Under the pieces are notes generated by a model. That model was not told the DNA's origin and made no database searches. It was given only the letters and a program-made list of their open reading frames with translations. The position numbers and the translations under genes were made by a program. From positions 3,211,501 to 3,275,500 of the forward strand of contig NZ_CP089211.1 of assembly GCF_021183825.1 (NCBI RefSeq): DNA of 64,000 bases, read 5' to 3'. Within the stretch, counting starts at the first letter, position 1. The number at the start of each line of letters is the position of its first letter. This DNA is from Sinomicrobium kalidii. GTDB lineage: Bacteria; Bacteroidota; Bacteroidia; Flavobacteriales; Flavobacteriaceae. Below, piece by piece: positions 45,346 to 54,266 of the stretch.

Positions 45346-45377
45346 AGGATAAAAAAGTCCTTTTTTAAATAAATTTG
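45346..45377 (+). promoter_or_regulatory. nrdD promoter: AGGA-N8-TCCT palindrome and -7 element
   Basis: AGGATAAAAAAGTCCT (45346-45361) is followed by a perfect TAAATTTG (45370-45377). The palindrome sits where a -33 region would be, suggesting repression. A related 16-bp sequence, AGGATATTTTTATCCT, lies in the nirK leader. A start codon at 45375 would overlap the -7 element, so nrdD starts at 45423. No Fnr-type box is present. Confidence 0.5.
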
Positions 45378-45422
45378 TATTGGACTCATAACGAAACATC
45401 CAACCGGATTAAATCGAACAGC

Positions 45423-47537
45423 ATGGAACATTTAGTTATCAAAAGAGCGGGAAACTATGTACCGTTTGAAGGGTATAAAATTCAGATAGCCATAGAAAAA
45501 GCCTTTACCAGTGTAGGGCGGTCACCTGATCCCGAAATATATAAAAGACTGATGAGCCGTTTGGACGCGGGAAGCATCCTGTCGGTAGAAGAAATACAGG
45601 ATGCCATTGAAAAGGAACTGTATGAAGCGGGCTGTTTTGAAGTGATGCGTTCTTTTATGTTGTACAGACACACACGTAAGATGCAAAGGGAACACGGGCA
45701 CGGGTTAAATGAACATACCACCTATGTGGACAGTTCCCAAACGGTGGCAGAATACATAGAACAAACAGATTGGCGGATCCATGCCAATGCCAATACGTCG
45801 TATTCCAATGCGGGGCTGGTAAATAATGTAGCGGGAAAGCTGATAGCCAATTACTGGCTGGATGAGGTATATTCGAAAGCGGAAGGCCATGCGCACCGGA
45901 ACGGGGATATTCATATACACGACCTCGATTGTCTCACGGGGTATTGTGCGGGCTGGAGCTTAAGGGTTCTGCTCAATGAAGGGTTCAACGGTGTCCGGGG
46001 CCGGGTGGAAAGCCGCCCGCCCGGTCATTTCAGGGAAGCCCTGGGGCAGATGGCCAATTTTCTGGGGATATTGCAAAGCGAATGGGCAGGGGCACAGGCT
46101 TTCAGTTCTTTCGATACCTACCTGGCTCCCTATGTTTTTAAAGACCGGCTTACTTACGAAGAAGTGTTCAAGACTATACGCAGTTTTGTCTATAATCTCA
46201 ATGTCCCGGCACGCTGGGGGCAGTCGCCTTTTACCAACATTACCCTGGACTGGGTAGTCCCCGAAGATTTGAAGATGCAGATCCCCACACGTGGGGACCG
46301 GCATTTGTTCGAGGGAAGTAACGATGCCGCACTTTCCCGGATGGCACGCGAACGGGGAGCAACGAAGGTAACCGATCTCCGGTACCGGCATTTTCAGAAA
46401 GAAATGCAGATCATCAATAAGGCTTACTACCAGGTAATGACCGAAGGCGATTCACAAGGACAGCCCTTTACCTTTCCCATTCCCACGGTGAATATCACGG
46501 AGGATTTTGACTGGTACGGAGAAAATACGGATATCCTCTTTGAGAACACCGCCAAAATCGGGTCGTCCTATTTCCAGAACTTTATAGGCAGTCAGTATTT
46601 AACGGATGAAAACGGAAACAGGGTTCCCAATCCCGACGCCTACCAGCCCAATGCCGTGAGGAGTATGTGTTGCCGCTTGCAACTGGACCTGAGAGAATTG
46701 CTAAAAAGGGGGAACGGCCTGTTTGGCAGCGCCGAAATGACTGGAAGTATCGGGGTCGTCACCCTAAATATGGCACGATTGGGATATTTGTATGCCGGGA
46801 AAAAAGAGCAGTTATACCGGGCTTTGGACCGGCTGTTGGAGTTGGCACAATCGACTCTGGAGAAAAAAAGGGTTTTTATACAGGAAATGTACGACAGGGG
46901 GCTTTATCCGTATACCCGGCGTTACCTGTCGCATTTCCGGAATCATTTTTCCACCATAGGTGTAAACGGAATGAACGAAATGGTACGGAACTTTACACAC
47001 GACCGGTATGATGTGACGAATGCTTTCGGACATGAAATGGTTGCCGGAATACTGGATCACGTACGGTCGCGCTTACAGGAGTTTCAGGAAGAGACCGGGA
47101 ACCTGTATAACCTGGAAGCAACACCGGCAGAAGGTACGACATACAGGTTTGCCAAGGAAGACCTGAAGCGCTATCCGGAGATCATCCAGGCCGGGACTGC
47201 GGAAAACCCGTATTATACCAACAGTTCACAACTCCCGGTCGATTTTACCGACGATCCGTTTGAGGCTTTATTGAAGCAGGACGAATTACAATGCAAATAT
47301 ACCGGGGGAACGGTATTGCACCTGTATATGAATGAAAAGATCAGTTCACCCGAGGCCTGCAGACAGTTTGTCAAGACCGTATTAACACAGTTTAAACTGC
47401 CTTACATTACGGTAACCCCGGTATTCAGTATTTGCCCGGTTCACGGTTATTTGAACGGAGAACATGAATTCTGCCCGAAATGCGACGACATTTTACTTGA
47501 CCGGCTTCATACCGGACAATACGAAGCACCGGCATGA
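45423..47537 (+). CDS. nrdD: anaerobic ribonucleoside-triphosphate reductase NrdD, lacking the glycyl-radical tail
   Basis: 704 residues from MEHLVIKRAGNYVPFEGYK. It has an N-terminal ATP-cone, the class III core (NGDIHIHDLDCLTGYCAGWS, FPIPTVNITEDFDWYG, GSIGVVTLNMARLGY), and near the end TPVFSICPVHGYLNGEHEFCPKC, a four-Cys zinc site. It stops there with TGA. The glycyl-radical segment that normally follows is encoded by the separate frame at 47654. It makes dNTPs without oxygen. Confidence 0.93.
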   Translation: MEHLVIKRAGNYVPFEGYKIQIAIEKAFTSVGRSPDPEIYKRLMSRLDAGSILSVEEIQDAIEKELYEAGCFEVMRSFMLYRHTRKMQREHGHGLNEHTTYVDSSQTVAEYIEQTDWRIHANANTSYSNAGLVNNVAGKLIANYWLDEVYSKAEGHAHRNGDIHIHDLDCLTGYCAGWSLRVLLNEGFNGVRGRVESRPPGHFREALGQMANFLGILQSEWAGAQAFSSFDTYLAPYVFKDRLTYEEVFKTIRSFVYNLNVPARWGQSPFTNITLDWVVPEDLKMQIPTRGDRHLFEGSNDAALSRMARERGATKVTDLRYRHFQKEMQIINKAYYQVMTEGDSQGQPFTFPIPTVNITEDFDWYGENTDILFENTAKIGSSYFQNFIGSQYLTDENGNRVPNPDAYQPNAVRSMCCRLQLDLRELLKRGNGLFGSAEMTGSIGVVTLNMARLGYLYAGKKEQLYRALDRLLELAQSTLEKKRVFIQEMYDRGLYPYTRRYLSHFRNHFSTIGVNGMNEMVRNFTHDRYDVTNAFGHEMVAGILDHVRSRLQEFQEETGNLYNLEATPAEGTTYRFAKEDLKRYPEIIQAGTAENPYYTNSSQLPVDFTDDPFEALLKQDELQCKYTGGTVLHLYMNEKISSPEACRQFVKTVLTQFKLPYITVTPVFSICPVHGYLNGEHEFCPKCDDILLDRLHTGQYEAPA

Positions 47538-47653
47538 CTCCCGGGTTCCGGAAACCGTGATCCCGGGTTTTATTAAAATTGAATTTTTATGTGTATCATA
47601 TAATTATCCTTTAATAACCGCCCGCCGAAAACGGGCACTAAACGACAAAACCT

Positions 47654-47815
47654 ATGAAAACAATCGAGCAACATGAATTGGACCAGTGTACAGTATCACG
47701 AACCAAATGCCTGGTATATACCCGGGTTATGGGGTATCACAGACCGGTAGAAAGTTTTAATATTGGAAAAAAAGGTGAGCATAAGCAGCGAAAACACTTC
47801 AGGGAAGGAAATTAA
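47654..47815 (+). CDS. NrdD glycyl-radical C-terminal piece as a separate 53-residue protein
   Basis: An ATG at 47654 opens MKTIEQHELDQCTVSRTK and continues CLVYTRVMGYHRPVESFNIG then KKGEHKQRKHF, ending in TAA. The RVMGYHRP element holds the glycine that becomes the radical in class III reductases. The frame differs from nrdD (stop at 47537) by 114 bp of spacer, so this is a true split and not a read-through. It overlaps the nrdG start in another frame, so it is coupled to the activase. It must associate with NrdD for activity. Confidence 0.85.
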   Translation: MKTIEQHELDQCTVSRTKCLVYTRVMGYHRPVESFNIGKKGEHKQRKHFREGN

Positions 47816-48485
47816 GAATATTTACAGTATAAGCCCGTTTACATTGCTGGATTATCCCGGGCATCCGGCCTGTATTATATGGTTCGCCGGGTGCAATATG
47901 CGGTGTTCGTACTGTTATAACCCCGATATCGTCCTGGGAAAGGGACGTTTGACCTATACCGGGGCTCTGGATTTCCTGCGAAGCCGGAGCGGGCTGTTGC
48001 AGGGTGTGGTGTTGAGTGGGGGAGAGTGTCTGCTGCACTCTTCCGTCCCTGAGTTTGCCGCTCGTATAAGGGATCTGGGGTTCTTGGTAAAGGTAGACAC
48101 CAATGGAAGCCGCCCGGAAGTGTTAAAAGAACTGATCGACCGGTCCCTGGCCGATTATGTTTCGCTGGATTTTAAAGCCCTGCCGGACCGGGAAGTTGCG
48201 GTCACGGGAGGTAAATATTTTGAAGGTTTCCGTCAATGCCTGGACCTGTTGCTGGACAGCCCTGTAACATTCGAAGTGCGTACCACTGTTCACAGTAACT
48301 TGTTACAGTCCCGCGACCTTTTAAAAATGAGTTCATTTCTGGCGCAAAGCGGGTATAGCGGTGTGTATTATCTGCAAAAGTTTCAGCGGAATGCTCCCAC
48401 TTTAGGGAAACCCGGGCCGGACAGGGGAGGAATTGACCTGGCGGCACTCGAAACATCGCCCCTGTCCATACAGATCAGGGGTTAA
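47775..48485 (+). CDS. nrdG: anaerobic ribonucleotide reductase activating protein NrdG (radical SAM)
   Basis: About 236 residues from GTG at 47775; TTG at 47763 is also in frame, and no ATG precedes the catalytic domain. The start lies inside the 53-residue glycyl-radical gene. FAGCNMRCSYCYN is the radical-SAM CxxxCxxC motif; VLSGGECLLH and VKVDTNGSRPE are the family GGE and SAM-binding motifs. It cleaves SAM to put the radical on the glycine of the neighbouring protein. Confidence 0.93.
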   Translation: MSISSENTSGKEIKNIYSISPFTLLDYPGHPACIIWFAGCNMRCSYCYNPDIVLGKGRLTYTGALDFLRSRSGLLQGVVLSGGECLLHSSVPEFAARIRDLGFLVKVDTNGSRPEVLKELIDRSLADYVSLDFKALPDREVAVTGGKYFEGFRQCLDLLLDSPVTFEVRTTVHSNLLQSRDLLKMSSFLAQSGYSGVYYLQKFQRNAPTLGKPGPDRGGIDLAALETSPLSIQIRG

Positions 48486-48544
48486 TTATTTTCCGGGGAA
48501 ATTGCTGATTTTTTGCCGATAAAAAAGAGTCTTCGTAAAATGTG

Positions 48545-48552
48545 TATTTTTG
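48545..48552 (+). promoter_or_regulatory. -7 element of the Rrf2 gene
   Basis: TATTTTTG matches TAnnTTTG exactly and lies 18 bp before the ATG at 48570, so the gene has its own promoter after nrdG. Confidence 0.5.
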
Positions 48553-48569
48553 CGGTAAATTCCCGGCGA

Positions 48570-49004
48570 ATGCTATCAAAATCTTGTGAATACGGTATCA
48601 GGGCAACTTTATATGTAGCTTCCGAAACCCGGAAAAAACAGCGGGTAAGCCTGCGCGATATTGCCAGGAAGATCAAATCCCCCGAAGCCTTTACGGCTAA
48701 AATACTGCAAAAGCTGGTCAAACACAATATCGTAGCTTCCGTAAAGGGGTTCGGAGGCGGTTTTGAAATGGCCACTGCCAATCTCAGAACCATAAGCATG
48801 AAAGACCTGGTCATAGCCATAGACGGGGACGGACTCTTTACCCGTTGCAGCCTGGGATTGCACGAATGCAGCGAAACACAGCCCTGCCCGTTCCACGCCA
48901 GGTACAAGCCGGTGAAGGAGAACCTGAAAACCCTTTTTGAACAAACCAGCCTCGAAGAATTGATGAGCGGGCTTGATGAAGGGAAGACTTTTTTAAAACT
49001 GTAG
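48570..49004 (+). CDS. Rrf2-family Fe-S regulator, NsrR/IscR-like
   Basis: 144 residues from MLSKSCEYGIRATLYVAS; the extension upstream crosses the promoter. Winged helix with RVSLRDIARKIKSPEAFTAKIL and VASVKGFGGGFEMA. The cluster ligands are three cysteines in RCSLGLHECSETQPCPFH (spacing x6, x5), one longer in the first gap than NsrR and IscR (x5, x5). NsrR senses NO through this cluster. The location between anaerobic nucleotide reduction and the NO reductase supports NO sensing. Confidence 0.85.
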   Translation: MLSKSCEYGIRATLYVASETRKKQRVSLRDIARKIKSPEAFTAKILQKLVKHNIVASVKGFGGGFEMATANLRTISMKDLVIAIDGDGLFTRCSLGLHECSETQPCPFHARYKPVKENLKTLFEQTSLEELMSGLDEGKTFLKL

Positions 49005-49022
49005 TCACAGTCATAGGATTAC

Positions 49023-49044
49023 TGTCCGGTCCCCGGACATTTTT
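49023..49044 (+). terminator. intrinsic terminator after the Rrf2 gene
   Basis: TGTCCGG-TCC-CCGGACA followed directly by TTTTT. A clean, short terminator that separates the regulator from the NO-reductase operon. Confidence 0.85.
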
Positions 49045-49169
49045 AGTGTACTATCCTAAGTACCTTAATCCCGATATCTCATCACCCTAAGTTTATAATC
49101 TGAAGCCCCCTACGCTTACTATCATAAACATTTCAAACTTACCATCCCTGTTGCAGCTTTTTTGCAAAC

Positions 49170-49213
49170 ATGACCTCTGTCATAAAATAAGACTTTCGTA
49201 AACGGCAAATTTG
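49170..49213 (+). promoter_or_regulatory. Fnr-type box 6 with -7 element, norB operon
   Basis: ATGACCTCTGTCAT at 49170-49183; CAAATTTG begins at 49206, 29.5 bp from the box centre. The norB ATG is at 49262. Confidence 0.85.
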
Positions 49214-49261
49214 TACTGTGAAAAATCTTTTGAAAAACAGGAAAAATTTGTCTGATTTAAT

Positions 49262-51511
49262 ATGAAATACATTATGAACAGAGAACGTAAGCTATGGATA
49301 GGTTTTGCATTGGTCATACTGCTGTCTTTCGCGGTTTTAGGTTATTATGGGTACGAAATATACCAGGAATCCCCTCCCGTCCCCGAAAAGATAGTTACAA
49401 CCGACGGTCAGGAGGTATTCACCGGTCAGGAGATAAAGGACGGTCAGAATATCTGGCAGAGTATGGGAGGACAGGAAGTGGGGTCCGTTTGGGGCCACGG
49501 GGCCTACGTAGCCCCTGACTGGACTGCGGACTGGCTGCACAGAGAGGCTTTATTTATACTCGACCTTTACGCAAAGGAAGACCATAATACCACTTACGAT
49601 GCCTTAAACGCGGAACAACAAGCCGCTTTGAAGGTACGTCTTCAAAAGAAACTTCGCACCAATACATACGACCCGGCATCCGGCACCATTACCATATCCG
49701 GAGAAAGGGAACAGGCTATCGAATATCTCAGCAAGTATTATAAAGGCTTGTTTACCGACGATCCCGGATTTGACCAGTTGCGCAGCGACTACGCCATTCC
49801 GAAGAACAGCATTAAGGATGAGGCCCGGATGCACAAGATGAATGCCTTTTTCTTCTGGGCTACCTGGGCAACGGTGACAGAAAGGCCGGGGAGTAGCGTG
49901 TCCTATACCCACAACTGGCCTTCCGATGAACTTGTGGGGAATACACCCACCCGCGACCTGCTGGCCTGGTCGGGAGTGAGTATTATCCTGCTGATCCTTT
50001 GCATAGGCATCATGGTGTTTTATCACGTAAAATCGGGGGAGAACGAAAGTACTCCGGTGCCGGCAGAAGACCCCTTGTTAAAACAGGGAATAACCCCATC
50101 CATGCAACTGGTGAAAAAATACTTCTGGATCGTGAGCCTGCTTATGGTCCTCCAGATGTTGCTGGGCGTGGTTACGGCGCATTACGGTGTTGAAGGCGAT
50201 GGGCTGTACGGCATTCCCCTCGACCGGATACTCCCGTATGCTGTTTCGCGGACCTGGCACACCCAGCTCGCTATTTTCTGGATCGCTACCGCATGGCTGG
50301 CCACCGGGCTTTATATGGCCCCGGCCGTGTCCGGAAAAGATCCGAAATACCAGAAGTTCGGGGTTAATTTCCTGTTTATCGCCCTGTTGATTATTGTACT
50401 GGGGTCCATGGCCGGCCAGTGGATGGGCGTGATGCAAAAACTGGACCTTACCGGGAACTTCTGGTTCGGGCACCAGGGCTATGAGTATGTAGACCTTGGC
50501 AGGTTCTGGCAAATATTCCTGTTTGTCGGGCTCTTCTTATGGCTGGCCCTTATGGTACGTCCCTTAATACCGGTACTCAAAGCAAAAACACCGGAAAAGA
50601 ACCTGATTGTCATGTTCCTGGTATCGTGTACCGCTATCGCCGCTTTCTATGGCGCAGGCTTAATGTGGGGACGGCAGACCAACCTTGCCATAGCCGAATA
50701 CTGGAGATGGTGGGTGGTTCACCTCTGGGTTGAAGGCTTCTTTGAAGTGTTTGCCACCGTAGTGATCGCATTTCTGTTTGTACGCCTGGGCCTGTTAAAA
50801 ACAAAAACAGCCACACTTAATGTGTTGCTGGCTACCATCATTTTTATGTCGGGAGGTATTATAGGTACTTTTCACCACCTGTATTTTACAGGAACACCTA
50901 CCGCAGTTATGGCTTTGGGAGCAACGTTCAGCGCTTTGGAAGTGGTGCCGCTGACCTTGATCGGTTACGAGGCCTGGCACAACTATAAGCTGTCTAAAAC
51001 CGCCAAATGGCTCGAAGATTATAAATGGCCTATCTATTTTATGATCGCCGTGGCCTTCTGGAACTTCCTCGGTGCCGGGATCTTCGGGTTTATCATCAAC
51101 CCGCCCATTGCGCTCTATTATGTACAGGGACTGAACACAACTCCCTTGCACGGGCACACGGCACTGTTCGGGGTATACGGGATGCTCGGTATCGGGCTGA
51201 TGTTGTTTGTACTGAGGAGCCTTTACAGGAATATCAGGTGGAACGAAAGGCTTTTAAAAATATCGTTCTGGTCCCTTAATATCGGATTGCTCGGAATGGC
51301 CCTGCTGAGCCTGTTGCCCATTGGGATATGGCAGGCCGTGGAAAGTATTGAACACGGTATGTGGTATGCCCGTTCTTCCGAACTTATGCAACATCCCACC
51401 ATGATCATGCTGAAATGGCTGCGCTCCATAGGCGATATCATTTTCGGTATCGGTATCGTAGCCACCTGCTGGTTTGTATTTCAATTGACATTTAAAAACA
51501 AAAAACAATAA
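49262..51511 (+). CDS. norB: quinol-dependent nitric-oxide reductase (qNor)
   Basis: 749 residues; the ATG at 49274 (MNRERK) is an alternative. Length and the N-terminal hydrophilic domain (EVFTGQEIKDGQNIWQSMGG, VWGHGAYVAPDWTADWLHRE) identify the one-subunit qNor type, which oxidises quinol without a NorC partner. Fourteen helices include RTWHTQLAIFWIATAWLATG, WVVHLWVEGFFEVFAT and HHLYFTGTP with the haem and Fe(B) histidines. It reduces two NO to N2O. The RIC gene begins 4 bp after its stop. Confidence 0.97.
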   Translation: MKYIMNRERKLWIGFALVILLSFAVLGYYGYEIYQESPPVPEKIVTTDGQEVFTGQEIKDGQNIWQSMGGQEVGSVWGHGAYVAPDWTADWLHREALFILDLYAKEDHNTTYDALNAEQQAALKVRLQKKLRTNTYDPASGTITISGEREQAIEYLSKYYKGLFTDDPGFDQLRSDYAIPKNSIKDEARMHKMNAFFFWATWATVTERPGSSVSYTHNWPSDELVGNTPTRDLLAWSGVSIILLILCIGIMVFYHVKSGENESTPVPAEDPLLKQGITPSMQLVKKYFWIVSLLMVLQMLLGVVTAHYGVEGDGLYGIPLDRILPYAVSRTWHTQLAIFWIATAWLATGLYMAPAVSGKDPKYQKFGVNFLFIALLIIVLGSMAGQWMGVMQKLDLTGNFWFGHQGYEYVDLGRFWQIFLFVGLFLWLALMVRPLIPVLKAKTPEKNLIVMFLVSCTAIAAFYGAGLMWGRQTNLAIAEYWRWWVVHLWVEGFFEVFATVVIAFLFVRLGLLKTKTATLNVLLATIIFMSGGIIGTFHHLYFTGTPTAVMALGATFSALEVVPLTLIGYEAWHNYKLSKTAKWLEDYKWPIYFMIAVAFWNFLGAGIFGFIINPPIALYYVQGLNTTPLHGHTALFGVYGMLGIGLMLFVLRSLYRNIRWNERLLKISFWSLNIGLLGMALLSLLPIGIWQAVESIEHGMWYARSSELMQHPTMIMLKWLRSIGDIIFGIGIVATCWFVFQLTFKNKKQ

Positions 51512-51515
51512 GAAA

Positions 51516-52238
51516 ATGGAAGCATTAATGAACAAACAGATCGGTGAATTCGTAGCTGAAGATTACAGAACAGCTGCCGTTTTTTCAAAATACGGAATTG
51601 ACTTTTGCTGCAAAGGCAATCGCACCATAGATGAAGTATGTACCAAAAAAGGACTCGACAAAACCGTTTTGCTCGACAATCTGAGTACAGTGCTGAACAC
51701 ACAACCCGACCAGGCTATCGATTACAGGTCATGGCCTCTGGACCTTTTGACGGATTATATTGAGAAAAAGCACCATCGCTATGTAGAAGATACTGTTCCC
51801 GTACTCCTGCAGTTCCTGGATAAACTGAGAAGGGTGCACGGGGAACGGCACCCGGAACTGTTCAAGGTGTATGAACTGTTTACCGAAACGGCCGGGGCGT
51901 TAAGCCAGCATATGAAAAAGGAAGAACTTGTACTGTTCCCGTATATCAGGAAAATGTTTAAAGCGAAACTCAACGATAATACTGTTGAAGCGTCACATTT
52001 CGGCCGGGTGGAAAACCCCATTACTGTGATGAAACACGAACACGACGAAGAAGGAGAGCGTTTCAGGGAGATTGCCCGGACAACCGATAACTATACCCTT
52101 CCGCAGGATGCGTGTAATACCTACAGGGTGGCGTTTGCAATGCTGGACGAGTTTGAGAAAGACCTGCACCTCCACATTCATCTCGAGAACAACATCCTTT
52201 TTCCCGGAGCCGTAAAACTTCAGGAAACCGTGTTATAG
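51516..52238 (+). CDS. ric: iron-sulfur cluster repair protein RIC (ScdA/YtfE/NorA)
   Basis: 240 residues. The ScdA N-terminal domain (EYGIDFCC-like KYGIDFCCKGNRTIDEVC) is followed by a hemerythrin-like di-iron domain with His and Glu ligands in EKKHHRYVED, QHMKKEELVLFPYI, MKHEHDEEG and HIHLENNILFPG. It repairs Fe-S clusters after NO or oxidative damage and is often encoded beside NO reductase, as here. Confidence 0.95.
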   Translation: MEALMNKQIGEFVAEDYRTAAVFSKYGIDFCCKGNRTIDEVCTKKGLDKTVLLDNLSTVLNTQPDQAIDYRSWPLDLLTDYIEKKHHRYVEDTVPVLLQFLDKLRRVHGERHPELFKVYELFTETAGALSQHMKKEELVLFPYIRKMFKAKLNDNTVEASHFGRVENPITVMKHEHDEEGERFREIARTTDNYTLPQDACNTYRVAFAMLDEFEKDLHLHIHLENNILFPGAVKLQETVL

Positions 52239-52241
52239 AAA

Positions 52242-52676
52242 ATGACATATATCAAATTCATAGTATTCCTTCATATCCTCGGCGGATGTGTCTGGGTGGG
52301 CGGACATTTGATCTTATTGTTGCGCTATCTCCCGCAATCGCTGAAAACAAAAGATCCGTCGCACATCCTGAGGTTTGAGGAAAAGTATGAAAAAATAGGG
52401 ATACCCGCATTGATCGTCCAGGTGATTACCGGAGTGCTCCTGGGGTTCAGCTACCACATCAACTGGTTTGGTTTTAACAGCCCTGCGGATGTGGTAGTCA
52501 ACCTCAAACTCATACTGTTGCTGGCAACAGTGGGACTGGCCGTACATGCCCGTCTTTTTATCATCCCGAAGTTAAACGAAAAGAACCTTATGCGTTTGGC
52601 TTGGCATATTGCTGCGGTAACCCTGCTGGCCGTGTGTTTTGTGTACCTGGGAGTTTCGTTTAGAATGGGGTTTTGA
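52242..52676 (+). CDS. CopD-like four-helix membrane protein
   Basis: 144 residues with four transmembrane helices. FLHILGGCVWVGGHLILLL, FEEKYEKIGIPALIVQVITG and HARLFIIPKLN are CopD/DUF2269-type features, with His residues that might bind copper or haem. It starts 3 bp after ric, giving an operon norB-ric-copD-like. The role next to NO reductase is unknown; copper handling or haem-linked electron transfer are the options. Confidence 0.75.
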   Translation: MTYIKFIVFLHILGGCVWVGGHLILLLRYLPQSLKTKDPSHILRFEEKYEKIGIPALIVQVITGVLLGFSYHINWFGFNSPADVVVNLKLILLLATVGLAVHARLFIIPKLNEKNLMRLAWHIAAVTLLAVCFVYLGVSFRMGF

Positions 52677-52721
52677 GATGGGTTTTTTAAGCTGTTTTTA
52701 ATATTTCCCTTTTTGTAAAAA

Positions 52722-52865
52722 GCCACGGATACACGAATTACTTTTTAGCGTTGCGTTGTGCCCGGTAACAGTATAAAAACAGGCAACTTTGCTAACTGAA
52801 ACCACCTGCATTCCCCCGGCTACTATACATATTCCCTTATACAAAAACATTCGTGTATCCGTGGC
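52722..52865. repeat. 144-bp element with 17-bp perfect terminal inverted repeats, copy 2
   Basis: GCCACGGATACACGAAT (52722-52738) and ATTCGTGTATCCGTGGC (52849-52865) are exact inverted repeats. The same arms occur in degenerate form at 3153-3206. The interior has no coding capacity. It lies between the ends of two convergent genes. Confidence 0.75.
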
Positions 52866-52911
52866 CCTATGGAAACGTGGAATCTGTATCATTTAAAAGT
52901 AAGGGGCGTTC

Positions 52912-54174
52912 TCAATTATGGACGGTATTGAAAATGACGGGATTGAAATTAACGCTTATCCATGCCCAGTGTTGTAGTTTGCCCGCATTTCCGCCTTTTA
53001 AAACTTCCAGGGAACTGCTGCCGAACATTCGGGAATAGCCGAAAGACAGGTCAATGTGCTTATAAAGTCTGTAACGGGCGACAAGGTCTGCCTCAATACC
53101 CAGGTAGTCCTTCATAATTCCGTTGTTTTCGTTGAGCACGGATGCAGCCGCCCGGAATAAATGGGGTTGCAATACGATATCCAGTTTGTTTTTATGATAG
53201 CCGGCTTTGGCATAAACATCGTGGAGCCCTACGGAATTGATATGGTTCCCCACATAGAAATAATCCATAAAACCATTAAAGGCATGATTCGTCCCGAATA
53301 AAGGGTTGAACGATTTAACGGTGCCCTGCACCTTATTCATATCCGTTCCGGAAAGGTATTCATAGCCCGCTCCCGTGCGCCATGTATCCGATACCCGGTA
53401 ATTGAGGTCGATACCCGCATTCCACGCCCGGACATTCGAGCCGTTTTGTTCTCCGTATTGTCCGTAAACCGATGATGATACCACAAGGTTGTTGTATTGA
53501 AACTTATAAAATCCTCCTGCGGTTTGCAGGTATTGTGTATTGCGTTCTCCTGTAAGGTCGTCCGTAAATTCGTATCCCGTGTTCAGTGCAAGTATGCTCA
53601 GTGCCGAATGCTTAAAATTAAGATGATACCACAGGAACTGCATGTTCTTATAATTATTTATACCATAGTTCTCTTCCGAGAGATTTTCGTTTTCCGAACT
53701 GACGGAAAGTCCGAAATCGATACGATGCCGATGGTCGGGTTTAAAAGTTACCAGGAAGGCGTCATGGGTGCGGCCCTGCTGTGCCCAGTCTACTTTGCCG
53801 AATATTCTTTGATTGTCATATACCAGCTCCTGTCTGCCTAACTTAAAGCTCCATTTCTCATCGGGGGCATAGCTGCCATAAGCCTGATAGACCATGAGGT
53901 TGTTCCTGTCTGAAGTATTAAGTGTTGGTACATCTCCCCAAACCCTGATGTTCTGGAAAGAAAGTTTTACCTCCAGTTTCTCGTTTTCGAAATTCATGTT
54001 TATACGCGAGCGCTGCGATACAAGAGAAGCGGGGTCCCGCTTATCGGTCAAAAGCGTTTTATAACCGTTTCTGTATTCGTATCGCGGACGCAATTGCAGA
54101 GCGATGTTTAATTCCTGGGCAAAAAGCCCCCGGCCCAATACTGCGAACAGTATGGGAAAAATATATAATTTCAT
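52912..54174 (-). CDS. alginate-export-family outer-membrane channel
   Basis: 420 residues. Signal peptide to RGLFAQ, then a barrel with LRPRYEYRNGYKTLL, QRSRINMNFENEKLEVKLSF, FKLGRQELVYDNQRIFG and VDWAQQGRTHDAF, which are AlgE/alginate-export domain signatures in Bacteroidota. It ends with a barrel-type strand. It is the last gene in line after the SCO gene, 90 bp apart. In this setting it may pass nitrogen oxyanions or other small anions rather than alginate. Confidence 0.8.
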   Translation of the reverse strand: MKLYIFPILFAVLGRGLFAQELNIALQLRPRYEYRNGYKTLLTDKRDPASLVSQRSRINMNFENEKLEVKLSFQNIRVWGDVPTLNTSDRNNLMVYQAYGSYAPDEKWSFKLGRQELVYDNQRIFGKVDWAQQGRTHDAFLVTFKPDHRHRIDFGLSVSSENENLSEENYGINNYKNMQFLWYHLNFKHSALSILALNTGYEFTDDLTGERNTQYLQTAGGFYKFQYNNLVVSSSVYGQYGEQNGSNVRAWNAGIDLNYRVSDTWRTGAGYEYLSGTDMNKVQGTVKSFNPLFGTNHAFNGFMDYFYVGNHINSVGLHDVYAKAGYHKNKLDIVLQPHLFRAAASVLNENNGIMKDYLGIEADLVARYRLYKHIDLSFGYSRMFGSSSLEVLKGGNAGKLQHWAWISVNFNPVIFNTVHN

Positions 54175-54266
54175 ATGAGTGTGTTAAATTTAGTTGTTCG
54201 GGATGTATGTTTTCAGGACTTAGGACCGCAGGACGTAAGACGCAGGACTGCTCCCGGGTGCTCTGG

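Noticed and set aside
45375..45422. Upstream TTG start for nrdD
   Set aside because: It overlaps the -7 element TAAATTTG; the protein family begins at the ATG at 45423.
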